Shown one piece after another: positions 39,031 to 51,155 of a DNA stretch of 64,000 bases. The notes beneath the pieces were generated by a model. The model was not told the DNA's origin. It saw nothing but the letters and a program-made list of their open reading frames with translations, and ran no database searches. The position numbers and the translations under genes are program-made. Position 1 is the first letter of the stretch. Every line of letters begins with the position of its first letter. This DNA is from Dimorphilus gyrociliatus (lineage: Eukaryota; Annelida; Polychaeta; Dinophilidae), in assembly GCA_904063045.1 (NCBI GenBank), contig CAJFCJ010000002.1, forward strand, positions 248,001 to 312,000, in the 5' to 3' direction.

Positions 39031-39336
39031 ATTAACAGACCTTTTTTTTAAAAACTTATATTTTGTTATTACATATTGTTTGACTTACAAACTATTAAAA
39101 TAGAACACTATTAAATGACATCAATGATATATTTTTCGATTTTGGGATTACTTAATAATTTATTGGTACGTCTAAATTGAAAATTAATGACTTCCGTTAT
39201 GTCGATTGCTGTGGACTTAATAGAGTAATTAGAGATTATTTTAGCCCGTATCAATAGAAATCTGACACTAAACAATGAGCTTGGTCATTTATATCATCAC
39301 TTTGCAGTGATTCGAAATTGTTACACTCTGAGCGAG
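39031..39336. other. Intergenic region between LEO1 and a C-type lectin
   Basis: 306 AT-rich bases containing the LEO1 3' UTR and the lectin promoter, both genes pointing right. No named element stands out. Confidence 0.35.
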
Positions 39337-40765
39337 ATGATTACAATGAAAGCTCTAATTTTCTTTTTAACCGCTGTTCTTTTAGCTGCCAGCGAAGGTT
39401 CGTTTTTGCTTATTAAATACATATTTCTTTAACAAAAATACTCTAAAACTCTTTCAGATATTTTGGATGTACCAAACGGATGTCCAAAGAATTGGGCGCA
39501 TCTGAATAATAGAATGTCTTACATTTTATTCGAGCAAAACAGAACCCAAACTGATGCAAACGAATTTTGTAAAAGCCAAAAGGGGCATTTATTATCACTA
39601 TGGTCTAAGGAGGAGAGAGAGTTCATTGAAACTTATATATTAAATGGGGTAAGATTTTTTTCTTTCCTTTATAAATTCAATTTGTTTTATTATTAATTAT
39701 TATCCTGTTATATAATCATTGTACTAGTACGATATTGCGTAACAAGATATACAAAACTTACTATTATAACTGATAAATTAGGTATTATAGACTAGATAAC
39801 CTGATTTTTTTTCATTGATCGTATAAAATGAAAACGTTCAAGATGACTTACTTTTTTAATTTCATGGTCTTGTGACTAAATACAACGTAAGAAGAAATAT
39901 CCTACATAAGCTAATACTAATATTTATTTGATTATCTTTTATTTTTAATAAGACAAATATGCTACTTTTCGTTGTTGTATAATAGTATCTTAGTTTTGTT
40001 ATAAGAGAGTTTTTTTTTATAGACTTTAGGCATTAATTTATATTCTAAAAGTGTTATTAATATTCATTCTACTTTCTCTTTTTCTAGACAAATAGTCAAA
40101 ATCAGACTAAGATATGGATAGGAATGTTGGCGCCGAGTTATAGAGGATACAATTGGGAATGGCTTGATACTTCCAGTCAAAATAACTTGATAAATATATT
40201 GCCGAAAGGTTAGTAGGAATCGTTTCTAAATAAGTGAAATTCGCTTTTGTAATACCTTAAAATTATTATTTTTTTATCTAGTTACAACCACGTCGTGTTT
40301 GGCAGCAGAAATAGTAGATGGTAATATTTGTTATGTACCTCATCACTGTAATGATAAACTTCCATTTATTTGTAAAAGAAGTAAGCACTGGGAATAATTT
40401 TTTTGTAACCTTAAACCTGCTCTAATGCCGAAATTTTTGTTTGTCTAATTGTCTTTTGTTTAGGCTGCTACAAAGTGTATCGTGCCGGCCTACCATGGGA
40501 TGAATTCGACATTACAAAAAATATCTCTTCATACGAAGTATTTGAAGATCGTTTTAGGAGTTCGTGGTTTTATCCGCTTTACGATCCTAATCTTGGATAT
40601 AATGTAAACTATACAGAAAAGATTGACACAAAGAATGTATTTGGGGATTCGAGGTGCGCGTTCGAGTGTCTGCAGGAGCCGGATTGTGTTTCATTCATTA
40701 CAGAATGCTTGAAGAAGCGAGAATGTATGACATCCCAATGTCATCTGCTTAGATTTATTAAGTAA
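39337..40765 (+). CDS. Secreted C-type lectin-like protein with a C-terminal cysteine-rich module
   Basis: Five exons (39337-39397, 39458-39648, 40088-40208, 40282-40380, 40464-40765) join in phase. A signal peptide (MITMKALIFFLTAVLLAASE) is followed by a C-type lectin fold: CPKNWAHLNN, ANEFCKSQKGHLLSLWS, KIWIGMLAP, YNWEWLD, a late Cys-x-Ala pair and LPFICKR. After the lectin, about 100 residues contain CAFECLQEPDCVSF and later cysteines, which resemble a PAN/apple-type module. No membrane helix is seen, so secretion is likely. The usual calcium-sugar motif (EPN or QPD) is missing, so ligand type is unknown. It is distinct from the two-lectin membrane protein at 9549-11501. Its last exon and MMACHC meet tail to tail with 42 bases between stops. 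Confidence 0.8.
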
Positions 40766-40779
40766 ATGTGTTATGATTA

Positions 40780-40802
40780 AATAAAATATGAGCTCATTTA
40801 TT
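40780..40802. terminator. Interleaved poly(A) signals of two convergent genes
   Basis: AATAAA for the plus-strand lectin lies at 40780-40785. AATAAA for the minus-strand MMACHC is the reverse complement at 40797-40802, a few bases past its stop. Cleavage 10-25 bases beyond each signal would make the two mRNA ends overlap. Confidence 0.6.
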
Positions 40803-40807
40803 GAAAG

Positions 40808-41720
40808 CTAAGATAGACCCTCTCTAATTCTCCTAATTAAATCATATCTGTCTTTTGGAGGTGTAATAAAGTATTGTTTTTGTAGTTCAGAGTATCTTTC
40901 AACAACTTCGACAACGTCCCTATATGCCCAGTCTTTCCAATTTCCATTAAACTTTTCTAGGGCTTCAATTTTCTTTTCATCAGTTAATAGAACATCAATA
41001 GGTTCAAGTTTAGGTAAATTAGAATAGAGAAGATTTTTAAAAACAATAACTCCTCGATAAGCGAACCAACCTCCAAATTTCGGATGAATACTAACTCCAT
41101 ATATAGATTTTGTTTCTGGCCATGGACAAGTTTTTACATCGCTTTTCTGATAATAGTATGCCGCTCCAGAACAATGACCAGCTGTTTGAACCAGTATTTT
41201 CGGCCTTCTTGTTGCGGTTAATTCATAATCGTACAATACATCAACGTCCTCTTCTAAGCAAGTCTATTTGTAAAAATATTATTGAATATTATATTAGTAT
41301 TAGCCATAGTAAATCAAAGATTTCAAATAAAAATAGTATTTACCTCCTTTACTAAACTAAAATAATAATTCATACACTGATCAAGCGGATCAGATGAAGA
41401 ATTTTTATAATGTTCACTTCTGACAAATGGAATAAATGCTTTTTCAAAGACAGATGGAGTACTAATAATAATAAAAGCTATACAGTCGTCGTGATATGGC
41501 AATTTAAATGCTTCATCCTTTTTTTGAACCAATTCGTTATACCAAGATATCTGAAAGATTGTGAGCGATATAAGAACAAGATAATAAATTTGGCAATCAT
41601 CTTGTGAAAAGAATTTGTCACACAACAAGAAATATAGACTACCTTAAATGGGTGAATGCTAAACCCTAAAGGAGAGAGTATATTAGATAAACTAGTTTTA
41701 ATTTCTTCAAAGTTTCCCAT
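40808..41720 (-). CDS. MMACHC: MMACHC, cobalamin trafficking enzyme (cblC)
   Basis: Three exons (41643-41720, 41344-41550, 40808-41263) give about 245 residues. The start MGNFEEIKTSL is chosen because it aligns with the human N-terminus. Conserved runs are GFSIHPF, ISWYNELV, HDDCIAFIIISTPSVFEKA, DPLDQCMNYY, RRPKILVQTAGHCSGAAYYYQ, GVSIHPKFGGWFAYRGVI, WKDWAYRDVVEVVERYSELQKQYFITPP. These include the flavin- and cobalamin-binding surfaces of the family. The enzyme removes the upper ligand of incoming vitamin B12 (decyanation or glutathione-dependent dealkylation) in the cytosol and passes it to MMADHC. It lacks the proline-rich tail of the human protein, as expected outside mammals. Confidence 0.95.
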
Positions 41721-42689
41721 GCGTGGAGTAAGTCCTATATTACCAGCGGAAAATATTTGACCTTGGTAACCATCTACGTATTTGAAATATATAAGCTCAC
41801 TAGCGCCATCTATACGACAAAAAACTAAGTTTAATAAAACTATTGTTGTATTAAAGATAGATTTAAATAAATTTCACGGTTGACTTAATGTAGATAATTA
41901 ATTTAATGTCTAAACGGTTTGCTTTTATCACGAAAACACGAAAATAAAAACAAAAAGAAACAAAGAGGAAATAGATGAATAAAATACATGAAAAGTGTAT
42001 ATTAACTAACATTATGATATTTAATACATTTTATACATTTAAAAGAAAAAATTAATTAAAACATCTACACCTGCCGTTAAGTTAACAATAAAAAAAAGTT
42101 TTCTAAATACATCTGTTACGGAAATCATACAACACGTTTCCTTAACGTTAAAAATCAAAATTCATTATTGAACAGAGAGTTCATCGCCAATCATCCAATT
42201 TGTATAGAGATTAACAAAGTTTTCATAAAATAAATAACAATAGTATTGTATCGAAAAGATTTGGATTAATTAAAGAAAAATATTTCAAGCTAATAACAAT
42301 TTGAATGAAATTTGAATGAGAAACTAGGAAATTGATAAAGAAAACTTTTTCCGATGACTATTCAATATCGTTTTAGTAGCAGCGAAACAGATGAGGAAAC
42401 GTTGATCAGTACAAAAAAATTATTAAAAGGTAAAGAATAAAGATAAATGAAAAGTAATAGAATCTATTTAAAAGAGTATATACTGTATATGCATATATGG
42501 TTATTTATTTTAAAAAAATCAATACTTTCTATCTATATACACGCCGACTATTACGAGTGTTGTAAATGATAAGGAGATTTGTTTTCGTAATCCATTAAAT
42601 TAAGCACGTTGTAAGCTTTAGCTGTTGTATCGCATAAATAAAACTGGTATTCATTTAAATTTATACAAACGAGCAAACTGGTTATCAGC
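41721..42689. other. Intergenic region between MMACHC and the aminopeptidase
   Basis: Nearly 1 kb of AT-rich sequence holding the MMACHC promoter and, at its right end, the probable promoter of the upstream aminopeptidase exon. A TAAATAAA element at about 42634 is about 55 bases before that exon's ATG. No other gene was seen. Confidence 0.4.
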
Positions 42690-42768
42690 ATGGAAGAAAA
42701 CGCAACTTTTGTAAATGTTAATGACGCGAAAGTAACAGTTGGAAAACAACAAGATGTGGCAACTTTTG
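42690..42768 (+). other. Alternative first coding exon of the aminopeptidase
   Basis: An ATG in good context (AGCATGG) opens 26 codons beginning MEENATFVNVNDAK. The exon ends in phase 1 exactly before a GTAATT donor. The downstream first exon (43782-43863) also ends in phase 1, and both fit the acceptor at 43922. Splicing from here would give the same enzyme with a different cytosolic tail. No transcript evidence is available. Confidence 0.5.
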
Positions 42769-43188
42769 GTAATTATTAAAATAGAAAACCTATAAATATG
42801 CAGTTTATATACATATATATAGATATATAGTTAGTTAACGATAAGATCTTATGTTTCTGGTAATAAAGATAAGACAGATAATTTCCCTTCCTGATTCCTT
42901 CATTTTATTTGAAATGAGCTAACAAACAGTTTACAAACTGATGTACATATTTATTTTCTAAACAGATTATATCAATATAGTTTCAATAGATAGATAAGTA
43001 ACTAAATTATTAAGAATTTAGATTGTTATTATTGTTGTTGTTATTGTAGTGGTAGTGTTTGCAGTTTCCTTCTACTCAACGTGATGGATTTTTTTCTTTC
43101 TCATTATTTATATTGAAAAGAAATAAAAAAACAAATTGTATATACGCATATATATATATATCTATATATATAAATATACTATATATAC

Positions 43189-43222
<34 letters not shown>

Positions 43223-43781
43223 GTGTATTATGTATATGCAGATATATTTATATAGCTTATAAAGCAGTAAAAGAAATTTGGCTCCTTGTTCATGTAAGTA
43301 CTGTTACTACTCCTCCTTCAATTGAAAATATGTCACATTTAGTAGGGAGTTAAGCCGATTTATTCCTAATAATGATTTTTATGGATTAGCTATAAAAAGG
43401 AAATTAATACACTTTTCTCGATAATTTTTGTAAAGCTTTCCAATTTTATAGATGCATATTTTTTTGCTTTTTAATAAAATATGGATTTTTTTTAGACGAC
43501 TATTTGTAGATATTTAATTGACGAACACGATGTTATTGTTTCAAGGTTAAAATTTATAAAAATTTAACTGTTAAATAGCTTCATCTTTTTGCAACAAGAA
43601 ATTTATAATACTAATTTGTATAGACCTATACAACGGTAGTTTTCATTATATACGGTTGATGGCGCTTTAATCGCTTATTTGTCTTATCGATTACGATTCT
43701 TCATTCGCTCATGACAAACCGTGAATTGTACAAAAACCAAACAATATTTCAACAAAATGCATAGCAAATAATAAGCAGAAG
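42769..43781. other. Intron/promoter region between the two alternative first exons
   Basis: About 1 kb of AT-rich sequence with a TA microsatellite at 43139-43225. It would be intron for the upstream start and promoter for the downstream start. No other coding signal was found. Confidence 0.4.
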
Positions 43782-46700
43782 ATGACGGATAATAGATCAG
43801 ACAATTTCGATAGACTTATTATGGACGATGTTGAGGATGTATCATTTCTGCAACCAGGCCATGGTTGAATTTCATAACTTTAGATCTAACCAAGTTAAGT
43901 TTTCAATAATTTGAATTTTCAGATTCCAGAAGGAGCGGCAAGAAGGCAAAGTACGACCAGAGTCAATTCGTTTGCCCAAAAATAAGGATCTATGCTCTTG
44001 CTGCAATGGGTGCAATCCTTTTCATTGTCATAGCTATGCTGGCTGCCTTCCTGCCCAGAAATTGCGAAGAACTAAAAAGTCCTGTAAAGGCTACGAATTC
44101 CTCTCAAGAAGACATAATTCCAAGTGTATCTCGAAGATTGCCAGAAAATATCCAACCGATACATTACGACCTGCAGATAGATGCTCGGCTTAGCGATTGG
44201 ACGTTCAACGGTTTAGTCACAATTCTTGTCAAGGTTAAAAAATCAACGAATCGCATAATTCTACATAGTGTCAACCAAACGATTAAAAGCGTTGCCGTCA
44301 CTGGCCATAAGGAAGCAACATTTACTGTCGATCAGACGCTACAGCAGCTAAAGATTGAACTAAACAGTAAACTGGAAACAAGTAAAACTTATAACTTAAC
44401 TATTGAATATGAATCGGTTATCTCAAGCGGTCTTGACGGTTTCTATCAAAGTACTTTTACAGATAAAGGTAAAAAATTCAGATTAGCAACCACTCAAATG
44501 GAACCAAATGGAGCTCGAAGAGCTTTTCCCTGTTTTGATGAACCTGCTTTCAAAGCTACATTCACAATTTCGATAATTCATGATAAAAAGTATACAGCAA
44601 TCTCTAATATGCCTGGTACAACTGCTTCATTAAAACATAATAGGGAGAAGACCACATTTAGTAAAACAGTTAAAATGAGTACATATCTCGTTGCTTTTGT
44701 GGTATTTGAAAACTTTGGATTTGTCCAAACAACTACTGGAAAACACAACAATATATCAGTAAGAGTTTACGCACCATCTTTTGAAGTGAACAAGACGCAC
44801 TTCGCCTTAAATACAACAAGAGAGATTATAAAACATTATGAGAAATTATTCGGCATCGAATTTCCGCTGCCGAAATCAGATATGATAGCTATACCTGACT
44901 TTAGTGCTGGTGCCATGGAAAATTGGGGTCTAATTACTTATCGAAGAACTGCAATTTTATATGATGAAAAAACCAGCAGTGGAAGAGATAAGCAATGGGT
45001 AAGCATTGTTATCGCCCACGAATTAGCCCATCAATGGTTTGGGAATTTAGTCACGATGAAGTGGTGGAATGATTTATGGCTAAATGAAGGATTTGCATCT
45101 TTTGTTGAATTTTTAGGTTCAGATGCGGTAAATCCAGAATTAAGAACGGTAAGTTATAATACTTCTTATATCCTTTCATTAAAATTACTTCATTCACCAC
45201 TTTAATTGTAAACAAACTTAAAAATCTATTTTATTTCCTGTTGTAGCTAGAACAATTCTATACGGAAACGCAGTCGGGAGCGTTACAAGCCGATGCCTTA
45301 GCAAATTCCCATCCCATTGACGTTCAAGTAAATGATGGAGCTGAAATTGGAGAATTATTCGATTCCATATCGTATAACAAAGGCTCTTCGATTTTATACA
45401 TGCTTTATACAGCCATGACTCCTAAAAAATTTAAAAAGGCAAAGATTATTTATTCGACAAATCTTATTTGTAATTTCCTCCTTTAATTCTAAATTACCAG
45501 GGCTTGGGGCAGTACTTGAAAGATTTTGCATACAGTAATGCAGAAACCAAAGACTTATGGGGAAAACTAGAAAACGTAATGTATTTAATTAGTAATAAAA
45601 TATCATTATACTTTGTTTATGTTGTATGGAATAGTTTTCTTTTAATTTTCTTAATAATTACTTATTCTACTATAGACAACAAATATACCAGTGGCGAAGA
45701 TGATGAATACTTGGGTAAAGAAGAAAGGCTTTCCTGTTGTAATGGTAAAAAAGATCGGCGATAGAAAATTATCACTTACTCAAGAGAGATTCTTTGTATC
45801 GCAAAACGAAAGGAGGAAATACAAGGATGACGAGTAAGAATATAATTTTGTATTGTTAACAATTCAGCTCTATTCTTATTTTATTCTATAATTTTATAGT
45901 TATACTTGGATTATTCCGATAACGTATAAAACCAACATAGACAAGGGGATGCAGTTAATGTATCCTAAGAAAGACTTTACTATAAATTTACAAAAAGGTA
46001 CAGAATGGTACAAAGTAAATGTAAATCAAACAGGATTTTATAGAGTCAATTATGATGATGCTGGATGGAACTCAATTATTAACTTACTCGAACGCAATCA
46101 TACGGTAACTAGCTTCTAATAGATACTTCAAGTAAATCTTTGTTGGAGTAGTTTGTTTTTTTTTTTTTAAAAAAAATATCGCAATCTTGTGTAATATATT
46201 AGCCATTCCCTCATTTTCCTTTTTCCTTGACTTACTGATTGAATATAAAGTAATAAATTTACTTCCCCACAGTCACTAAACCCTTCGGATAGAGCTGGTC
46301 TAATATCCGATTCTTTTGAATTAAGTAGGGCAGGGTTGGAAAAAATAAGTCGATTCCTTAACTTAACGAAGTATCTTAAGAAGGAAAAGTCTTATGTTCC
46401 TTGGAAGATAGCCACTCTAAATCTTAATTACGTTACCAGTATGCTTAAGGATAATCCAGAAATTTATGCAGCCCTTACTGTAAGTTAGCCCTCTCTCTCT
46501 CTTTTTTTTTTTTAAAATTTGATAAAAAAAAAGGTGAAAGGTTATCCATTAAAAATGTTTTATCTTAAAAGAATCATACAAGAGAACTGATTAAGGATAC
46601 TCTTAAGTCACTTCGTTCCAATTCAAAAACAAGTGAAGAAAATCATTTAAAGAAATCCTTAAATGCTACACTAATATCAACAGCTTTGGCAATGGGGGAT

Positions 46701-47541
46701 AATGAAACCATTCAGGAAGCTTTAGATAATTACAGAAAAAATCGAAAGTAATGAGATTTTTAACTAAATTTTAACGACGTCTTACAACTAATTATTTGTT
46801 GTTCTTTTTAAATAGTTCTACGAGCAATATCGATTCTTCCATTCGGGGACTTGTCTACTCAATTTATGTAAAAACCGGATGTAGAGCGGAATGGGAAGAA
46901 ATTTTTGATAAATTTAAGAAAGAGAAAGATCCAACCGAAATTAGAAGATTATTACTATCCCTAACTGATACGAAAGATGCTGAATTGCTAAAGAAATTAC
47001 TAAAGATGTCAATAGAATCCAAAATAATCAGGAAACAAGATGGCTACATGGTTGTTAAGGAAATACTCCAAACTCACGCTGGTCACGATCTAGCTTGGAA
47101 TTTCATTAAGAGAAACTGGAAGACTATTGTAAAGACGTCAGTTGTAAAAATATTTCCAATATATCTTTCTCTAATTAAATTATATAACTGATTTACAAAG
47201 CAATGATACCAAAATTATTATATTTCATATTTTTTCTCTCTTTCCAATCATCTTTTAGGTGGTCCGATAAAGCCTACAGTCGAATATTTAAGGCAAGTGC
47301 CAGTCTAAAATCAAATGAATATGACTTACAAGAGGTATTTAGTATAAATCGTCGTCCAAGTTTAAAGCTAATTTTTGCAATTTTCTCTAATGTTTAATAG
47401 ATGAAATTCTTTGTTCAATCCATTTTGGGAAATAAACCTCGCCCCAGAGCCGTAAAGCAAAGTCTTGAAGAAGTTGAAAGAAACATAGAATGGAAAAAAC
47501 GTATAAAAAGAGAATTATCCGAACTGTTTTTGAAATTATAA
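43782..47541 (+). CDS. Membrane M1-family aminopeptidase (aminopeptidase N-like)
   Basis: From the downstream start (MTDNRSDNFDRLIMDD) the exons are 43782-43863, 43923-45148, 45247-45438, 45501-45575, 45676-45833, 45900-46104, 46273-46479, 46572-46747, 46816 to about 47110, about 47261-47335 and 47401-47541. A short cytosolic tail is followed by a membrane helix (ALAAMGAILFIVIAMLAAFL), so this is a type II membrane protein. The substrate-anchoring motif is GAMENWGLITYR. The zinc site is HELAHQWFGNLVT with the distant Glu in WLNEGFASFVE. The ERAP1-like C-terminal helical domain follows. It removes N-terminal residues from extracellular peptides. The intron after 45438 starts with GC, not GT. 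The penultimate joins are approximate. Confidence 0.92.
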
Positions 47542-47630
47542 AACAATAACGCTTGTAAACAAGCTAAATATGACTTGACCACCCATTAAATGCGGAATGC
47601 ATTTAATTAGTTTTATTATATTTACTACAC

Positions 47631-47633
47631 ATA

Positions 47634-47665
<32 letters not shown>

Positions 47666-47721
47666 TGCATACATACATACATACACATACATACACTTTA
47701 TGAATATATATATATATATAA
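47631..47721. repeat. Compound AC / CATA / TA microsatellite
   Basis: Three simple arrays lie side by side: AC dinucleotides to about 47664, CATA tetranucleotides to about 47695, then TA dinucleotides to 47721. It is in the 3' flank of the aminopeptidase gene. Confidence 0.9.
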
Positions 47722-48922
47722 TACTTATCATTTACATTTATTCATATGCGATTTATGTGTAAAAATTCTGAAATATACAAAATAAACGTCAGAAAGTCTT
47801 TTTAAATGAAATTATTAGCTTTCTTTAATGTTATATGGTAAAAAAATAACTGACAAATACAGATTTTATTTTCGAACATGTCTTGATTTACGCTTGTTTA
47901 AAGTCTCTATCAATGTTTTGTAAATGAAATTTCCTATTATATAACAATATAAAAAATACGCTTTAAATAAATTAATATAATTTCCAGTGTGTATTTGCAG
48001 AATAAATAATTCATTAATAACCTATTGATTTCCTTGTAACCTAAATTCATCCTACCTGAACAGGTTTTTCTTTTTTTTTTGTTGAATTAAGTAATTCTCC
48101 AGAGGTTATTCAAGCCAAAAAAATGGAATAGGTCATAATAATAGACAAGTCTTGGCACGAATGTATAATAAATATTAAATTTGTTGTATGTTTTCTAATT
48201 TGCGTTACCGAATACAGATATATATTTATATATCTCCTTGTAAGATTTTATATAAGATATACATATGAATATATTTATATAAAAACCTATCAGACTGAAA
48301 AATGCTTTCATTTTTCCTTCCAAAATCAATGGCTTCGACAAATCAGTCTAGTGGAACAGTTCCCTCCAGGGATGAACATAGATTCTGCCCTCTGTTTGGA
48401 GACTACTATTCGAAGCCACTCTAGGGGATAACTAGGCATAATTCGCACTATGGGAAGATCTATTGCTTTTATTAAATAAAATTCTATTTCACTTTAAATA
48501 CTTTTACTGCTTCTATTAGTTGACAATAATTAGGTAGATTTTTTAAACTAGAAAGAAAGGAACTATATAGTAGATAAATTAGTCTTCTTAAGTGATAAGT
48601 GACGATTTGATTGATGTTTATATCACCTCTTGATCATTTTGACAAAGTAACTTACAAAATTTGCAAACAAAACAACTAAAAAATTGTTATTTGATACGAT
48701 TTGAATAAACTATTAAAATTAAGAATGAATTCAATATAAAATATCCGCTCTAACAGGAAAACGAGAATAATGGGAAGAGGTCAAGTTCGTTCTGCAATTC
48801 TTTATCAATTAGAATAGCTCTGGTATGTAAGAAAGTATACGAAGTGCATTAAAAAACGAGTTTGTGCAAGAATCTTCCCATTTCATTCTCATAAAAACGT
48901 TCTTATGCATACTATGCGCAAT

Positions 48923-49036
48923 TCTTTCTCTCTCTCTCTCTCTCTCTCGCTCACTCATATACTAGCACTCATGCTCACACAAATATAGTACATACTAAAT
49001 TATTCTCTCTCTCTCTGACTCCCGGCCTCTCGCGCA

Positions 49037-49072
<36 letters not shown>
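48923..49072. repeat. Paired CT microsatellites
   Basis: Two CT-dinucleotide tracts (48923-48949 and 49005-49072) flank a short unique stretch. They lie about 330-480 bases upstream of the UGT start codon. On the other strand they read as GA repeats, which can act as GAGA-factor sites in some animals; that role is only a possibility. Confidence 0.85.
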
Positions 49073-49075
<3 letters not shown>

Positions 49076-49401
49076 CTAATAAATCAATCTGTAAAAAAAA
49101 GAGAGAACAATTTAGAATGGGCTTGTTTTTTAAACAAATTTTATTCGATGAAAGAGCATACCACTATCATAAAATTCTTTTCGTAAAACTATTATAAAAT
49201 TTCTATTCCTCGTGCCCGCAAGTTTTTACAGTAGTATACAAACAGGAAGCTATTCTCTAAACGTATACGTTTGTATATTGTACGTGATAGACGGTGAATC
49301 ATAAAAAAAAATCTCAAGAAAGTGAAAGGTGTTTCGTTTCTCTTGGATATTTTGTTTCGTCGACAGATGGCAGTACATTTCTAAGGTTAAAGGTCTTCAA
49401 G

Positions 49402-51106
49402 ATGAAAATAAACAGTGCCCTCCTAATTCTTTCCTTCGTTCATATTGTAAGTACGGCAAAAATTCTTCTTCTTACAATACAAGTTCCAGAAAGAACAGTT
49501 CCCATATGGACGATAGGAGACGCTCTCGTAAAAAGTGGCCACGACGTAAGCAACTTTTGGTAGATTTACATATTCAGTCTATTTAAAGAATCAAGTTTTA
49601 TAACATACTGGTATATTTTTTAAATAAATATACTAACTAGGTTGTTGGCGTCTTGAAGTCGACTTATCCTGTGAAAACTACACTAAAAAGCTTCAGAAAA
49701 TATGTAGAACCTTGGACTTATGAAGGGGTCGAAGGTCAAACGAATGAATTTTATAAATTTAATAGAACCAACATTCAATTTTACTTTAACGAAACTTTGG
49801 CAATGTTATCCGATTCAGGATTGATGCGCCAAATACAAGATTATAAATTCGATTTGGCTATTATCGATGGTCCTTCCTCGTGCAGATTTATGCATGTCAT
49901 CGCCCATCGATTTAATATTCCCTATATAACTTATGCTGATAGTCTAGATGATCCAGCTTTTGGAGGTTTTCCTTTAATAGATGAACATATGAGCTTTTGG
50001 GATCGTTTGAACTATGTCGTCTCAAGATTTCTTCCTTATTTCCGGGAGCCTATCCACAAAAACATCCTCTTTAAATACCGTCAGAATGATAATATAAATC
50101 ATTGGGAGGATCTAGTAGCCGTATCAGAGTTATTTATAGTACAAAATAGTTATTTCTTATATAATCCATCGCCAATTTGGCCTAACGTACTGAATATACA
50201 TTCCGTCACAGCTCATTCCGCCAAAATACTTCCAGTAGAGCTAAATAACTTGCTAAAAGCCCAAGAAGGGAATAGTATTGTGATTATTAATTTTTATTCC
50301 TGCAAATTTTCAATTAGTCAAACAAAACTTTTATTGAAAACATTCGAAGGAATAGACTGTTTCTTCATTTGGAATTATCAATTAGGGGTTGATGAGAGGA
50401 AGACATTACATGTGCCCGATAACGTCCGACTATGGACTCGACTACCTATCAACGATATCTTGGGAGATGATAGAGTGAATATGTTAATTACCGATGGCTC
50501 TTCAAATAGTAAAATAGAAGCAATCTTCCATGGTAAACCGATGCTTTATATTGAGGTATTTCCTAATATCACGAGACCATCTCTTTTAACATCCATTAAA
50601 TGTTTATTAAGGGGTACATAAAAAGTGGGTTTTAACCTTTCTAATCAATTAGGCTACTAATAAAGAGAAAGTCGAGACCAAAAAAGTACTCTAAGCCTAG
50701 CATCTCGTTACGGATCACGTGATGTTTACGAAATATCTCAATACATGACGCCGAACGAGTTTACAACAGTAAATACGGCCGCCAGTTAAGTTTGATGGAT
50801 TTACAAGAGCAAAAGCTACGTGAATGTATTCTTGAAGTATTGAGTAACGAAGGCTATAGGAAATATGCAGAAAAGGCTAAAAATATAATCCGATCCGAAC
50901 CGCTAAGTTGTTTGAACAGAATAACTCACGAAGTACAAAACATAGTTAAATTTGGTGGGAGCCATCTAAAAAGCTCTGGACAAACTCTACCTATATTTAG
51001 CTATCGTATGTTAGATATACTTGGTTTCTTGCTTTTTGTCTCATTTTTGCTTACTGTTATCACTTTCAACGTTGTTAAATGTATTTTTAATTGTGGTTTT
51101 AAATAA
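49402..51106 (+). CDS. UDP-glycosyltransferase-like locus, degenerate and frame-interrupted (possible pseudogene)
   Basis: Exon 1 (49402-49545) begins a signal peptide and joins at 49641 to a long exon of GT-B type. UGT-like landmarks include FDLAIIDGPSSC, VRLWTRLPINDIL and NSKIEAIFHGKPM. The UDP-binding signature, normally THGG..S..E, reads TDGSSNSKIE, and the usual DQ pair after GxPM is not found. The frame then stops at about 50620. A UGT-like C-terminus resumes at about 50745 (DAERVYNSKYGRQLSL), continues through YRKYAEKAKNIIRSEP and LDILGFLLFV, a membrane anchor, and stops at 51106. No in-frame splice joins the two parts; a TGA precedes the second with no usable AG after it. Intact UGTs move sugar from UDP-sugar onto small lipophilic molecules in the ER lumen. 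This copy is probably inactive or a pseudogene, unless the assembly is wrong here. Confidence 0.75.
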
Positions 51107-51155
51107 GAAAAGCAGACAGAAAGAATAAAAGAAATCTGTATTCTATTTCGTATAT

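Larger units (their letters stand above)
47542..49401. other. Intergenic region with microsatellites and a 40-codon ORF
   Basis: About 1.9 kb between two genes pointing right. It contains AC, CATA and TA arrays (47631-47721), two CT arrays (48923-48949 and 49005-49072) just upstream of the UGT locus, and a GC-richer island near 48300-48450 with a short ORF reported separately. Confidence 0.5.

Noticed and set aside
48923-49072. Possible CRISPR-like array or satellite
   Set aside because: It is simple CT dinucleotide repetition without spacers.
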